Shown here piece after piece: positions 48,150 through 59,300 of a stretch of 64,000 bases of DNA. Every line of letters starts with the position of its first letter. Positions within the stretch are counted from its first letter, which is position 1. The notes under the pieces are model-generated. The model saw only the letters and a program-made list of their open reading frames with translations. It did not search any database and had not been told where the DNA came from. The stretch covers positions 861,388 to 925,387 of the forward strand of contig OX422196.1 in assembly GCA_949130485.1 (NCBI GenBank), written 5' to 3'. A program made the translations under genes and the position numbers. The stretch comes from Agelas oroides. Lineage: Eukaryota; Porifera; Demospongiae; Agelasida; Agelasidae.

Positions 48150-51100
48150 CGTGCATACGTGTGTGTGTGTGTGCGTATGTATGTGAGGGTGTTGAGAGTG
48201 TGTGTGGGGGGAAAGGGAAGGGTGGCAGTTGTGGTGTGGGTGTGTGAATGTATGGGTGGAGGGTGGTATTGAGGATATGCGGGAAAGTATGTTAGTGGGT
48301 TGAGGGTGTGTGTGTTTGCATGGGTGTAGGGCAGGAAAGGATGCATTAGGAAACTTACCCATAGAATGGCAAGGACCAGCACAGTTGCAAGTATAGCACT
48401 CGGAGCTGATGGACGTCCGTTGTCTTCTGCCACGCAGACCTGAACGCTGAATCAAAGTTTGCTTGAATCTCCTTCAGGTGTGCTTTTTGCTTCTGTGTCA
48501 GCAGATTTTTCATTTGTGTTACAATGTCTGTCCCTAGCAAGTACTGTGGGTAGACTGTCCCCAAAGGGAGAAGACTGGTTGGGTTCGGGTCTGTGTTCCC
48601 ACTCTCGGCTGCAAACACAGCAGCTTGCAGCCCAGCAAGAGTGTGGAGGGTCTCTTTAGACATGGGGTAGCGAGCTCTGGTGACATTAATCACCGCCTAC
48701 AACAAAGAGGCATAAATCCCACAGCTGAATTGAAAGCTATTGTAATGCATGTCTTTGGATCTTCCACCCTGGCTGTGTCACTGCTGCCACAGTGTGTGTA
48801 GTGAGACACTCAGCAATGGCAGCAGTGCAGATGAGTTGGAGATGTGCTCTAGCCTCATTCCAGTAAGAGCTGGGCTGGAGTCTGGGAATGAGCCTAGGTA
48901 TACTGTACTTGGATGAACACACTATTGGATAATATTTTGAGTAAAGGAATTTAGATGTTATGAGGCGAAAATAAAGGAAAGTGAAAAGGCCAGCAGTCAC
49001 CGGGAGTCGAACCCAGGACACCCCTGGCTTGAGCTGCCAGTGCTCTGCCACTGAGCCACAACAGCCGGACAACCACCAACCCTCACAATTCTCTATACTA
49101 TATAGAGGATTGTGAGGGTTGGTGGTTGTCCGGCTGTCATGGCTCAGCACAACATGGTCTATGGGTATGAAGTTCAAACAAGCAGAGCAAGCAATCACTA
49201 ACTGCAGCCAATTGTGACCGGCCTGAGAAAAGGATACATTTTTGTACTGTAAATTACAACGTACTAGCTTCGAAAATTGGTTTACTTTAACAACCGAGCA
49301 CGAGTCATGGCCCCAACTGTGCCTGAGTATTGTCTGAACATTGTCGAGTGATAAATCTTATAAATTAAATTCTATTTGCTGTAATAAATACTACCATGCT
49401 GCTGCTGCGGCTGTGAAAAGCAGTGGAAGGTAAAAGTGCTCAGAGCCAGTCACAATTTTAAGCTTGGGAAAAGAAACTGAATACTAGCATGTATGGTAGT
49501 GGGTGATGACGTATCATCTTTTGTGGCTGTACCAGAGGTATGTGGCTCCTGTGGTACGTGTGAAACATTGTATGGATGCCAACTGGTAAACCTCCCACAA
49601 GTGCCAACTGCTTGGTAGGGCGGTGTAGGAACTAGCACATGTGAAACACTTCACTAATGTCATTAGCGTGGTGAGTGATAACACAGCCAGGAATGTGTGG
49701 TATGCTGAAGAGCCAATCATGCCTAGCTGCATAACCGGGTTAAAGACTGGTAGTGAGGCTGAATCTCTACTCAAACGTGAACCATGCGTCGTTCTCAGCC
49801 GACCCCCCACATTGCCAGGCCCTAGGGGAGTTGGACTGCTTTGTACCCAGGCTGTAGTTGAAGGAGACAAATATATTTCTCCTCCTCCAAACCTTGAGTT
49901 CAGTAGTGCAGGTTACCTTAGGAGACTTTTGCCTTCATTAGCCGAATAACAAAGTGTGTAGGCTTATAGACAGGTACAACTAGTGGAAAGGCCTAAGAAT
50001 AAACTTTAGTGCTGTGTGGAATGTTTCTGTAGGAGAACAGAAAACGGGTATCTTATCAGAGATTGAACCTTCATCTTCTTAAGTCCTTCTTTAAAGGCAC
50101 GTACAGCACGTTCTGCCAGTCCATTGTACGCCGGGTGGTATGGTGAAGAATGAATATGGTGCTAGTGACTTTCAACTGATTACCAGTTTTCATTGCAGAA
50201 CTGCTTTTGCTTTGAGTGGGTGGGGTGACTCACCTCGTGGTAGAGAAGCTCGATGGCTTTCCTGTTGTCCTTCTTTGGGTCCAGTAGCTTTCTCTCCTCC
50301 CTCACAGTGAAGAACGAGTTGCGCTGAAGGTACAGGATGGGCTCATCTGCAAGGAGAACAAAGATGTACCATGAGACAAACCGTCAACAATCACTCTCAA
50401 GCCCCCCACATACTGTATCTCAGCAAGAGTACTTTATACAGCAGGCAACAGGTTATAATTTATGGTGTATGGTTTTCGGGGTCTGTGTTCAGTGCAGCTG
50501 TGTAGAGGATACAGAGAAGGAAGTGCTACATCGAGTCCGTAGCATCAGTACTGTACCGCTGCCCGAGTCCTTAGCATCAGTACTGTACCGCTGCCCGAGT
50601 CCTTAGCATCAGTGCTGTACCGCTGCCCGAGTCCTTAGCATCAGTGCTGTACCGCTGCCCCTATGTTTACCCTCCAGAAGGAAGGTTATGTAGCTGAAAC
50701 TTTGAAACCATCTATGTGTACCATGAGCCAGGTGTACGAAGGCCTGGGGATGTGGCTAGTACCTTCATCAGTGAACTTACTTACATACAGTATTGTGTGC
50801 TCTAAGTGTGTTCAAGTGACAGCCTGAAAGTCGACCTGGATCAAAGTACATATTTCCCTCCAAAGAATGCAGCCACTAAAAATTTGGATGATACGCGTAC
50901 AGAGATTTATTTGCTGACTGTATGCATGTACAAAACTTGACTGAGTGATCAGAAGCGATGGTGCACGCGGGAACAAGCCTGGCTGTCTGTCTACATCACA
51001 GTTGGACCTTAGACCAATCCTGAAGTAGTTGTGGCTAGAACCTAGGTCGTTCTCACTCCAAGAATTTGTACACAAGCCCTCAGCCATTGACTTCATACCC

Positions 51101-53229
51101 CGGCCATGTAGACCGTTTGAGTGTGCTGACTACAGTCAACTAAACATGTTGGCACACACTGTGGTACATGTAGCTGTTTAGGTTCAATACAACAGGAAAG
51201 TACACAGCCTTATGAATGCAATTTCCAATCAACTGTCAGACTGTTGGCTGCCATACAAATTCTCTGAAATTAGTGACGGAGTAACTGTGAAACATTTTAA
51301 CTACTGGACACTTCTGGTGTTTCAGATGCTAAACACCTTGGGGGTTAATTTCTTGGGCTTCACACTTTTATCTCAACTGATTTTCTACCTAGCTTTGAAT
51401 CCCTCCATCTATAGCTCTTAGGCTTTCTACCCACCATTATAATCTCTTCTACGCAGCCAAGGCCAGGTTTTCCATGCTGTTAAGTAACCATAGAGGCCTG
51501 TGAACAAGACTACCTTACCCCAAAACATAACCCAAAAGAGCTGCCGATCCTTTGCTTGCAGTGGCTAAATGAATGGTTGGTGACACCAAACTTGCCAAGG
51601 ACGTAGCCTCACTCGCAGACTCTGACGCTGTCAGCTTTCATTGCATGCTTGTCCTCTCCCTCCTCTAATACTTCAAGCGAAGAAACTTGGGGGAGCGAGG
51701 GTCTGGAACATGGCTACCAGAGATGTGAGGTATGAAGCCTGGAGAATGATAGCCAATATAAGAGCTGTTTTTGTTTACCTTCGCAGACATCAAGATAGCT
51801 GGCATTGGTGAACTGGGAGAGGAGGTCCTTCCATCTCTTGAACAGCTTGCAGGGAAGGTGGTATGACTTTAGCTGCAGCTCTGCAGTGTGGGAGGAGCAT
51901 TAGAATTAGTCTCAGTCCCCGACCCAAAACTACCCCCACCACCTCCATGGATTGTCTTCAGTATCACACACTGAAACGCCAGATGAGGTCTGGGACATAA
52001 TACCATTCTCCTGTGCTCTTGCGAGCCAACAATGTCAGCATTAAAAATATCTTGCAACTTACGCAAGTGCTTAGAGGAGAGCCATATGCTGAAGATATCA
52101 GCATTTTCTGGAGGCATTCTTAAGCCTGGTAGAAGTTGTTCCATGATTTGTGTTACTGTGGTGAACCGTCCTGAGGGAAAGGTCATCTGAACAGACTCGT
52201 TAGGCTTCATTGTGTAGACGCAGAGAGTCACAGCTGTGTGCGTGTGTGTGCATGTGTGTGTGTGTGGGCATGTGTGTGTGTGTGTGTGTGGGTGGGTGGT
52301 GTGCACATTGTCATTACGTGCTAGTGTGAGTCGGTCTGTTTGCAGTGCCATGTATGTATACACGTATGAGTACGTGTACACAAACATTCACTCACTAGCA
52401 TCCATATATGTGGCTCTATTTACACTGGCACTTGGCACCACATAATATGATTAGAAAGGTTATGTGTCCGGACCATAGAAGCACATTTGACAGTTTTCAA
52501 GGAATCCAGCCAGGGCTAGTAACAGTCTGCCACCTGAGTAGCTAAAACTGTCCCATTGGAACGCACTACCAAGAAACAGTGTCCATTTCTCTATCACCAC
52601 CTTTTTGAAAGTAAAGTGTGGGGCTATCTTCATTTCCATGCAGCTTTCTGTCACTTGCAGAAGCTGGGCAATGATTCGGGAACAAGGTTGGTTGTTTCGA
52701 TCCCGATAATTGAGCTAATATCTGTACAGTGGAGGAAGACATTGTTGATGGAAGTCAGCATGCCTGCTAATAGATATATGACACGGAACCTATGGTTATA
52801 CTTAATCCATCCTCCAGTAGGCCTATTGGAATTTCCCCAACTTTTAAAAACACTGAAAGAATAGCCTCTTGTGTGCATAACCAAAGATCATACGTACCCC
52901 CTACCGCCCACCCTCCCAGCACTAAGAAATGTAAATCCTACTATGACCTGCTGGCTGCTGAAACTATTAGTGAACGAGCACAGATCACTGATTATTTCTT
53001 CCTAGGAAAAGGTTTCTTTGGTGAAATAACGCTATGCTTTTCGTGTAGACTACATACGTTTGACTCTGGCGGTGGAGGATGCCGTGGACGCCTGGGACTG
53101 GAGGCTCAATTGGTGGAGGGGGTGGTCTCGCCGAGACCCAGCCGGCTTATTGGCGACGTCCACACCACCCTCCTTGTGCAAGGAGAGTTCTGCAGGCTGG
53201 AGTTGAACAGCAGTACCGCCAGTAGCCAT
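45773..53229 (-). CDS. FRMD8: FRMD8 (iTAP) FERM-domain protein
   Basis: Nine exons on the minus strand in phase: 53058-53229, 52063-52233, 51779-51880, 50234-50346, 48359-48696, 47964-48093, 46650-46918, 46321-46436, 45773-45987. After a Ser/Gln-rich lead, the FERM F1 lobe has VTLCVYTMKPNESVQMTFPSG and IFSIWLSSKHLQLQLKSYHL. The F2 lobe has DEPILYLQRNSFFTVREE and AVINVTRARYP, ending LCWSLPFYG. The F3 lobe has LFRGQIERRF, YDQLSWEFEP, LWLEFDSV and IRIFSRQAPMMDAMISRC. These correspond in order to FRMD8. In mammals it binds iRhoms and stabilises the ADAM17 sheddase complex at the cell surface. The 0.9-kb GGTAGAGTAT array lies in the intron between the exons at 46918 and 47964. Confidence 0.9.
46114..46257. 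mobile_element. Compound foldback element in FRMD8 intron
   Basis: Begins TAGCCTTGTTCCAAGGCC and ends GGCCTCAGAACAAGGC, with an internal TAGCTTTGTTCCCAGGCC. Two elements seem fused; the inner one has GATCACTTGTAGTATGC. Confidence 0.55.
46966..47843. repeat. Large 10-base minisatellite, about 88 copies
   Basis: Units of GGTAGAGTAT with variants GGCAGAGTGT, GGTAGAGTGT, GGCGGAGTAT and occasional GGCCAT insertions. It lies in an FRMD8 intron. Because ten is not a multiple of three and the unit lacks minus-strand stops, all minus frames stay open, giving a spurious 399-residue frame that even runs into a true FRMD8 exon. Confidence 0.97.
48850..48897. mobile_element. Foldback element in FRMD8 intron
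   Basis: 48 bases, TAGCCTCATTCCAG ... CTGGGAATGAGCCTAG with a short CAGTAAGAGCTGGGCTGGAG centre. Confidence 0.65.
48993..49147 (-). repeat. tRNA-like sequence joined to an inverted repeat (SINE-like foldback)
   Basis: Minus strand 48997-49066 has tRNA hallmarks: a D-arm/A box TGGCTCAGTGGCAGAGC, a perfect 5-bp anticodon stem CTGGC/GCCAG, and a T-arm/B box GGGTTCGACTC flanked by pairing bases, with 6 of 7 acceptor pairs plausible. Position 33 is not T, and the variable loop is odd, so it is unlikely to be a working tRNA. Next to it are 27-base inverted arms (CCGGACAACCACCAACCCTC and partner) around TATACTATATAG, and the D-arm start recurs in inverted form at 49127-49147. An intronic tRNA-derived element in FRMD8 is inferred. 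Confidence 0.55.
50525..50662. repeat. 35-base tandem repeat, about four copies
   Basis: Unit CGAGTCCTTAGCATCAGT plus GCTGTACCGCTGCC in an FRMD8 intron. Confidence 0.85.
51604..51715. mobile_element. Foldback element in FRMD8 intron (degenerate)
   Basis: Begins TAGCCTCACTCGCAGACTC and ends GGAGCGAGGGTCTGGAACATGGCTA. The arms have diverged. Confidence 0.5.
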
Positions 53230-53390
53230 CTCGTCTCAGCCTTCGGGTGGGGTTAGCTCGCTCGATTTTCTAGATGACGTCATAATTTACGGAAGTAAAC
53301 TTCATTGGCTAGTCTCATTCCGAGATTCCGTTTTACTGTCTTGGGTACGAGGCTGCGTCATTGAAAGAACAGGCATTTTCCCCGCCGACT
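53230..53390. promoter_or_regulatory. Divergent region, FRMD8 / COG2, containing a foldback element
   Basis: 161 bases between opposed starts. TGACGTCATAA at 53275-53285 is a CRE-like palindrome. A foldback copy occupies 53310-53354 (TAGTCTCATTCCGAGATTCC to TTGGGTACGAGGCTG), so the element lies within about 40 bases of the COG2 start. Confidence 0.55.
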
Positions 53391-56300
53391 ATGGCTCTTC
53401 CCCCTCATTCGCAGGAACTATGCTTCTCCACTGACGCATTCCTGGACAGAGACTTTCACGTGGACGAATTCGTCAGCCAGTGCCGAAAGCGGGTCACTAT
53501 CGAGTGTCTCAGAGAGGACCTGGATGCGTATTTTCGTACTCTCAAGAGCGCCATGGTGGAGCTCATCAACAAAGACTACGCTGACTTTGTCAACCTCTCC
53601 TCTAACTTGGTATGAAACAGGAGGTGCAGGGTGGAATTCTAATTAGCGCCCACCACAGGACGCCCACGCCCACCATAACAGCCACGCCCACTTTTGCTCA
53701 CACCATAGATAATAGAGCATAGTTATCTATGCTCACACATTGTACAAAGGATTTGAATGTCACATGTCACAATCCAATCATGATCAGAACTCCAGTGACT
53801 GATCAGCAAACCAACAACTTTGCGCTAAGCATTACCGTTTTGCCCTTTGACCTACTGGAACTTAAGAGCGGTCACTTTAGAAAGGGGATAATCAATTTTC
53901 ACCAATCATGATCCCATGCAGCAGCAAATGCTTTTACAAATAAAGTGATTGACTGTGGTGTTAACCCAATGATTCAGCTAAGGGTTTGTTAACGCTAATA
54001 TTTTTCTATGATTCAACTAACACTAGGGTTTGTTAACTCTAATATTTTTCTATGATTCAACTAACACTAGGGTTTGTTAACTCTAATATCAACTTTAATC
54101 AAAGGGTTTGTTGATGTATTTTCAAATGTGTATTGTGTACAGGTTGGTATGGACAGGGCAATCAACAATCTGACAGTACCTCTTGGACAGCTGCGAGAGG
54201 AAATTATGGTACGTACTCCTTCCTCCTGCATCGAGATGCCTCTTTGTGGCCCTTTGTTAGGTACAAGGCTCTCCATGCTTTTTATGCAGGTGGGGGTGAG
54301 ACTAGCCTTCATGATTGTTGTTATGCATGGAGTGGACTATTGTGTGCATGTCGTGATAATTCTCATACCAACAGAGTATCAAGTTGGCCATGGAAGCTGC
54401 TATCGCTGCTATTGAAGGCAAGATAGCCCTCAAAGCTGAGATTAGAGAGAGGAAGGTGGGTTTGTGATTTAGAAAATGAGTAGTACATTATCAAGTGTAT
54501 TTCTACCTACTTGCATGCAGTGCACCATACCTGCTTTAAATTTCCTCTCACCCTCCCTCCTCCTTTCCACATGCCTCCTCCTCTCTTACCTCCTTCCTGC
54601 TTCTCTCTCCAAATTCTAAAGACCACTTTGCAACGTCTGATTGCAATTCTGGAGTCAGTGGAGAGGCTTGAAAGGCTACTGAAGATCCAAAGTGGGGCAC
54701 CCAGTGAGGCAGATGCCTCAGAGATTGAGCAGCTAGCTGAGAGGCAAGACTGAACAGTGCCTAGGTCTTCTTAAAGGTCACCCCTTGTGCAAGCCCCAGC
54801 TTCATATAAATACATAGGCACCGGAACCGGTCTGGCTGACCTGGTCATAGCTGATCATTTTCTTCAGCTGACTTACCCAACTTGATGTCTGCTCTCATTC
54901 CCAGACTGATTTGCAATCCAATTCTGGTAGATTAACTGTTGCCTATATATAGCCCTGTTTACATGTACTTACCCTACTAACTGGTTAGTTTAATCTGGAT
55001 TGGGGTTAAAGGCCTAGTGTAAACGGGGCTAATGAGGCACCTTGCTAAAAAGGACACGTTTTTGTTTTAAGGGTGTTCATTTTGATGGGCTCTCTGTAGT
55101 ATCACATGGAACCATACACATTCACATTTAGGAGTGGTTCAGTGCTGATGGAGAGGATAGCTAGTGAGTTCAACAAGCTGCAGTACAGTGTCTCCCAGAC
55201 CTGCGAACACCCTCTTGTGGAGCAGATAAAACCTGTGAGTGAGGGTTGGTTGTACCCACAATGCTCGGATGTGATACTTCCTTCCTCTCCTCCTCCCTTC
55301 ACCTCATTCTCTCCCCCCTCCTCCCCTCCCCTTTCCCCCTTCCCTCCCTTCCTCCCCTCTTCCTCCCTTCCTCCCCACTTTCTCCTCCTCTCCTCCTCCT
55401 CTCCTCCTCCCTTTCACTCCTCTCCTTTCCTCCTCTCCTCTTCTCCTCCTCTCCTCCTCTCCTCCTCTCCTTCTTCCCTACACCTTACTGTCTCTCCTCC
55501 CCTATTCCTCCATTCCCTCCTCCCCTATCCCTCCATTCTTTTCTCCCCTCCTCCCTCTAGCGTATTGCTACCATCACTGCCACCTTGCAGAACAGCCTCG
55601 AGGACTCATTCCGAGAGAGCCTGGAGAGAGGAGACAAGGATGGCCTCGCCCGCTGTTTGCAGACATACGCTTCAATCAACAGACAGGAGGCTGCTGAAAA
55701 CATGTTTCAGAGTGCCATTGTGCATCCTTACATGGAAAAGGTACAAAAGTTTTCTAGTTCGTTGTCATCTTGCAATATGAATGCACTTGGGTTGGAATAG
55801 GATTGCAGGCGTTCTTGTGACAGCTGCAAGAGCGCTAACCAAAAGGATGGAGCAGCTCACTGATTTGGCTCATATTCACTAACCTCGGTCCCTCTAACTG
55901 TGACTACTTATGTCTAAACTGCATCCCAAGTTGGTCCCAGAGTTTGGACTACTAGTGATACAGTTTGCTAAAAGTTTTTTTACAAATACCTTCATGGTTC
56001 AAGGAAGGACCAAAGTCATGTTACATATACGCTAATCCTCAATCCCAGCCTCTCTGACCAAGGCTACATACACACTACTTGGATCAGGGACTGTAGCAGT
56101 TGGTCGTGTACATGTGTGAACTGATTCTTATGTACGTGGACAAACGACATACTCTGTAGCTTATAACCTGTACAAGGATATGGGGTGGGTACAGAAGATG
56201 ATACCAGGAGCCCTGGCTCTCTCCCCAGGTGATTTCCACAAAGGCGGTACTGCTCCATCCACAAGGTCTGGCAGGGATGTATACCGAGGTGTTGAAGTTT

Positions 56301-59300
56301 GTCCCTGAATACTGCTCCCTCCTGCTGGGGGCGTGGCAAGAGCACGGAACTCCACCCACTGGCAGTGGATTTGATTTTGTAGTGAATGCTGTTTGGCCAG
56401 AGGTTGTTGCTGTGATTGATGAAAAGGCAGCTGTCATTTTTGCCCCAGGCAATCCGGACACATTTCATAAGGTACATTGTTTTATATGTACTGCACTATT
56501 GCAGCTCGTAGAGGTTTACTATGTGGGCCAAGAAATACACGTACTGAATGTTATTAGTAATACACCACTCAGTAGAAACTGTACCCTTGCATATGTACTG
56601 CACTATTGCAGCTCGTAGAGGTTTACTATGTGGGCCAAGAAATACACGTACTGAATGTTATTAGTAATACACCACCAGTAGAAACTGTACCCTTGCATAT
56701 GTACTGCACTATTGCAGCTCGTAGAGGTTTACTATGTGGACCAAGAAATACACGTACTGAATGCTATTAGTAATACACCACTCAGTAGAAACTGTACCCT
56801 TGTACCCAAGCCATACCAAAAAAAATAACAAATAAAAATTCGTAACTTTGATTGTAAATGCAAATCTGAAAATTTTGTCAGTGTAGAACGTTTCTTTCAG
56901 TTGGTTCCTCATTAAAAGAATGAAAATCCAACTTCTAAATGACATCAGTGACTACCTTCTCTCTCTCTTTGTGCAGAACTACACAGCTAGCATGGAGTTT
57001 GTCTCCTCTTTTGAGGCCCTCTGCCCCTCCCAGCTCAGCGTAAAGCGTCTCCGTAACCACCCCAGTTTCACCACCTTCATGAGCAAGTGGAGTCTCCCAG
57101 TCTACTTCCAGATAAGGTAATATCCTTGTCCTACTTCCTAAGAAGGTAATACTCCTGTTTATCATACGTCTAACTCACGCTAATGTATGGGAGTCAATAG
57201 GGAAGCCTTGCAGCTGCATGCAGTTTATAAAAAGCCGTATTTTTTACTACAAGTCACGCGAGAGTCCGTGTCAGTACTGCAAGTCATGCGAGAATCCGTA
57301 TCAGGTACTACAAGTCACGCGAGAATCCGTATCAGTACTACAAGTCACGTGCGCTGCGTCTGAATGTGCAATGAAATCGAAGGTTCGTACGATAAAATCA
57401 TTATCACCATAGTACCAAGCTATACAGGAAAAAATATCACTCGTTTGTTGCTGTTGGCATTGTTACTCGTGCTGCGCACTCATAACAATACAGACGGCAA
57501 CAAACTCGTGATATTTTCCGGTATAGCTTTGTACTATGGTGATACTTATATAGTCTCATTGTACAAGGCACGCAAAACTTATCATAGGTCACGTACCTTT
57601 GAGCATAGCCAGAAGTGACATTATGAAATTGAAAGTCTCATGACTACTGTACATGCAACAGTCATTGATTGTTAAAAGATTAACACCCCCACCCACAACA
57701 ACTGCACACAGTGCTAATAACTGCAATTTTACTCAACTTCCATTGAAGTCGCCCTTATATGGAGTTGTCTTGATCAGGTATCCCAGGCTGGAATGAGTAT
57801 TTCATTTTTCCTTGGTTCACTGAAAGAACCAGTGAATAGTGCAAAATGTTTTTAGGTCTTTGCCGCCATCCAGTTTTTGACAGAGTGTGAATTGGATCAA
57901 AAACTGGACAGTGGTGAAGGAAGACCCATGAACACAGCTTAGTATAACACATTATCAGACCCTCCCACTACATAGGGGAAACTCCACTCCTACTTCTTGT
58001 TCTGGGCTTTTTTTTCTGACTCCATTTCATGTTTTTGTTCCCATTCTATTTCTTTCCATCTCAGGTTTCAGGAAATTGCAGGTGCCCTCGAAAACAGTCT
58101 GACACTCCCCCTCACTCATGGTAGGCCCTGCCCCCTTTTATTGATCCACTTGAGTTAATGGTTTCTATTTGCCTTGTTCCTATTTACTACTCTAAACACA
58201 TGGATACGATTTTGTCGCTCTTCCACTTCTGTGTATTATACTGAACGCAAACCGAAGAACAAAAACGGGGGAACGAGGCTAGATATGAGTAGCCTTGGTC
58301 CCAGCCTCTTCTGTTGTTGTGTACTGTATGAGTGTGACAAAGCAGGGGAGGAGCCTGGGAATGAAGCAGTACTGATGGGTGCTGTGTATGCTTGTTGCAC
58401 TGGTACAGGCATTGTGTAATGCCAGCCTTGTCCTCTTGCACTTTGACCTTTGAGCTGGTTCAAAGGTCATAGTGTGAGAGGACAAGGACAAGGAGGCTAA
58501 TGCAATAGTTAGATAGCCGTCTTTACCATGGCTAGCCTGATGTTAGCAGCAAGTTGTCTCTTCCAAGCTTCTGCAAGAGTGACTGAAAAATCGAAGCCAT
58601 GGTTTTACTATGTTGTTTGCAGCTCCATCTGACACGGCTAGCCCAGCTACCCCCTCCTTCCGGCTGGAAGTATTTCACACCCTCGGCAAGTGTCTACAGC
58701 AGTGCTGGCAGGAGGGTGTGTTCTTGTCGACCCTCGTCCACAGATTCTGGAAACTCACCCTGCAGGTTTAGTTTAAGCTATATTTGGATGTGTTACTAAA
58801 AATAGCACAGTGGTAGATCTGTAGTAAATTAGATATTTTAATCTTAGTCATTTAACGCACTGGTTAAGTCAGCAGTTATCCTTCTCTGTTCTGGCAGCTG
58901 ATAATTCGGACAGCTTCCTGGCTGGATGAGATCCCAAGATTGATGGAGACTCAGGTAAAATGCACTGGGAATGAGTTCAGCTATACTTTATTCTTTTAGC
59001 TCAAGTGATACTTGGCCACATGCACCATACAAGAGGGTCCCATAGCCTCTATGGTTACTCTACCAACTGTTGCTTTTAGACACATACCAACATAGCTTCA
59101 CTCCCAGGCTGTGTGGGAGGAGGAAAACTAGCCTGGCTGTGAGGCTAATGGTCAACATGTAGCCTTGTACACAGTCGTGGTTGGTAAGGGATAACTCTTC
59201 CTTTTTATCTCTCACTGTCCATTTCCCTTCTCTGACCACACCTGGCTAAGGGGGTAGTCAACATGGAGGAAGTCAGTTAGACCAGGGCTGCTGGGTTATG

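Noticed and set aside
48997-49066. Functional tRNA gene
   Set aside because: No T at position 33, one acceptor mismatch, and an irregular variable loop, within an inverted repeat. A tRNA-derived element is more likely.
49514-49949. 100-codon frames at 49514-49949
   Set aside because: They lie in an FRMD8 intron on both strands, have no family features and are not joinable in phase to FRMD8 exons.
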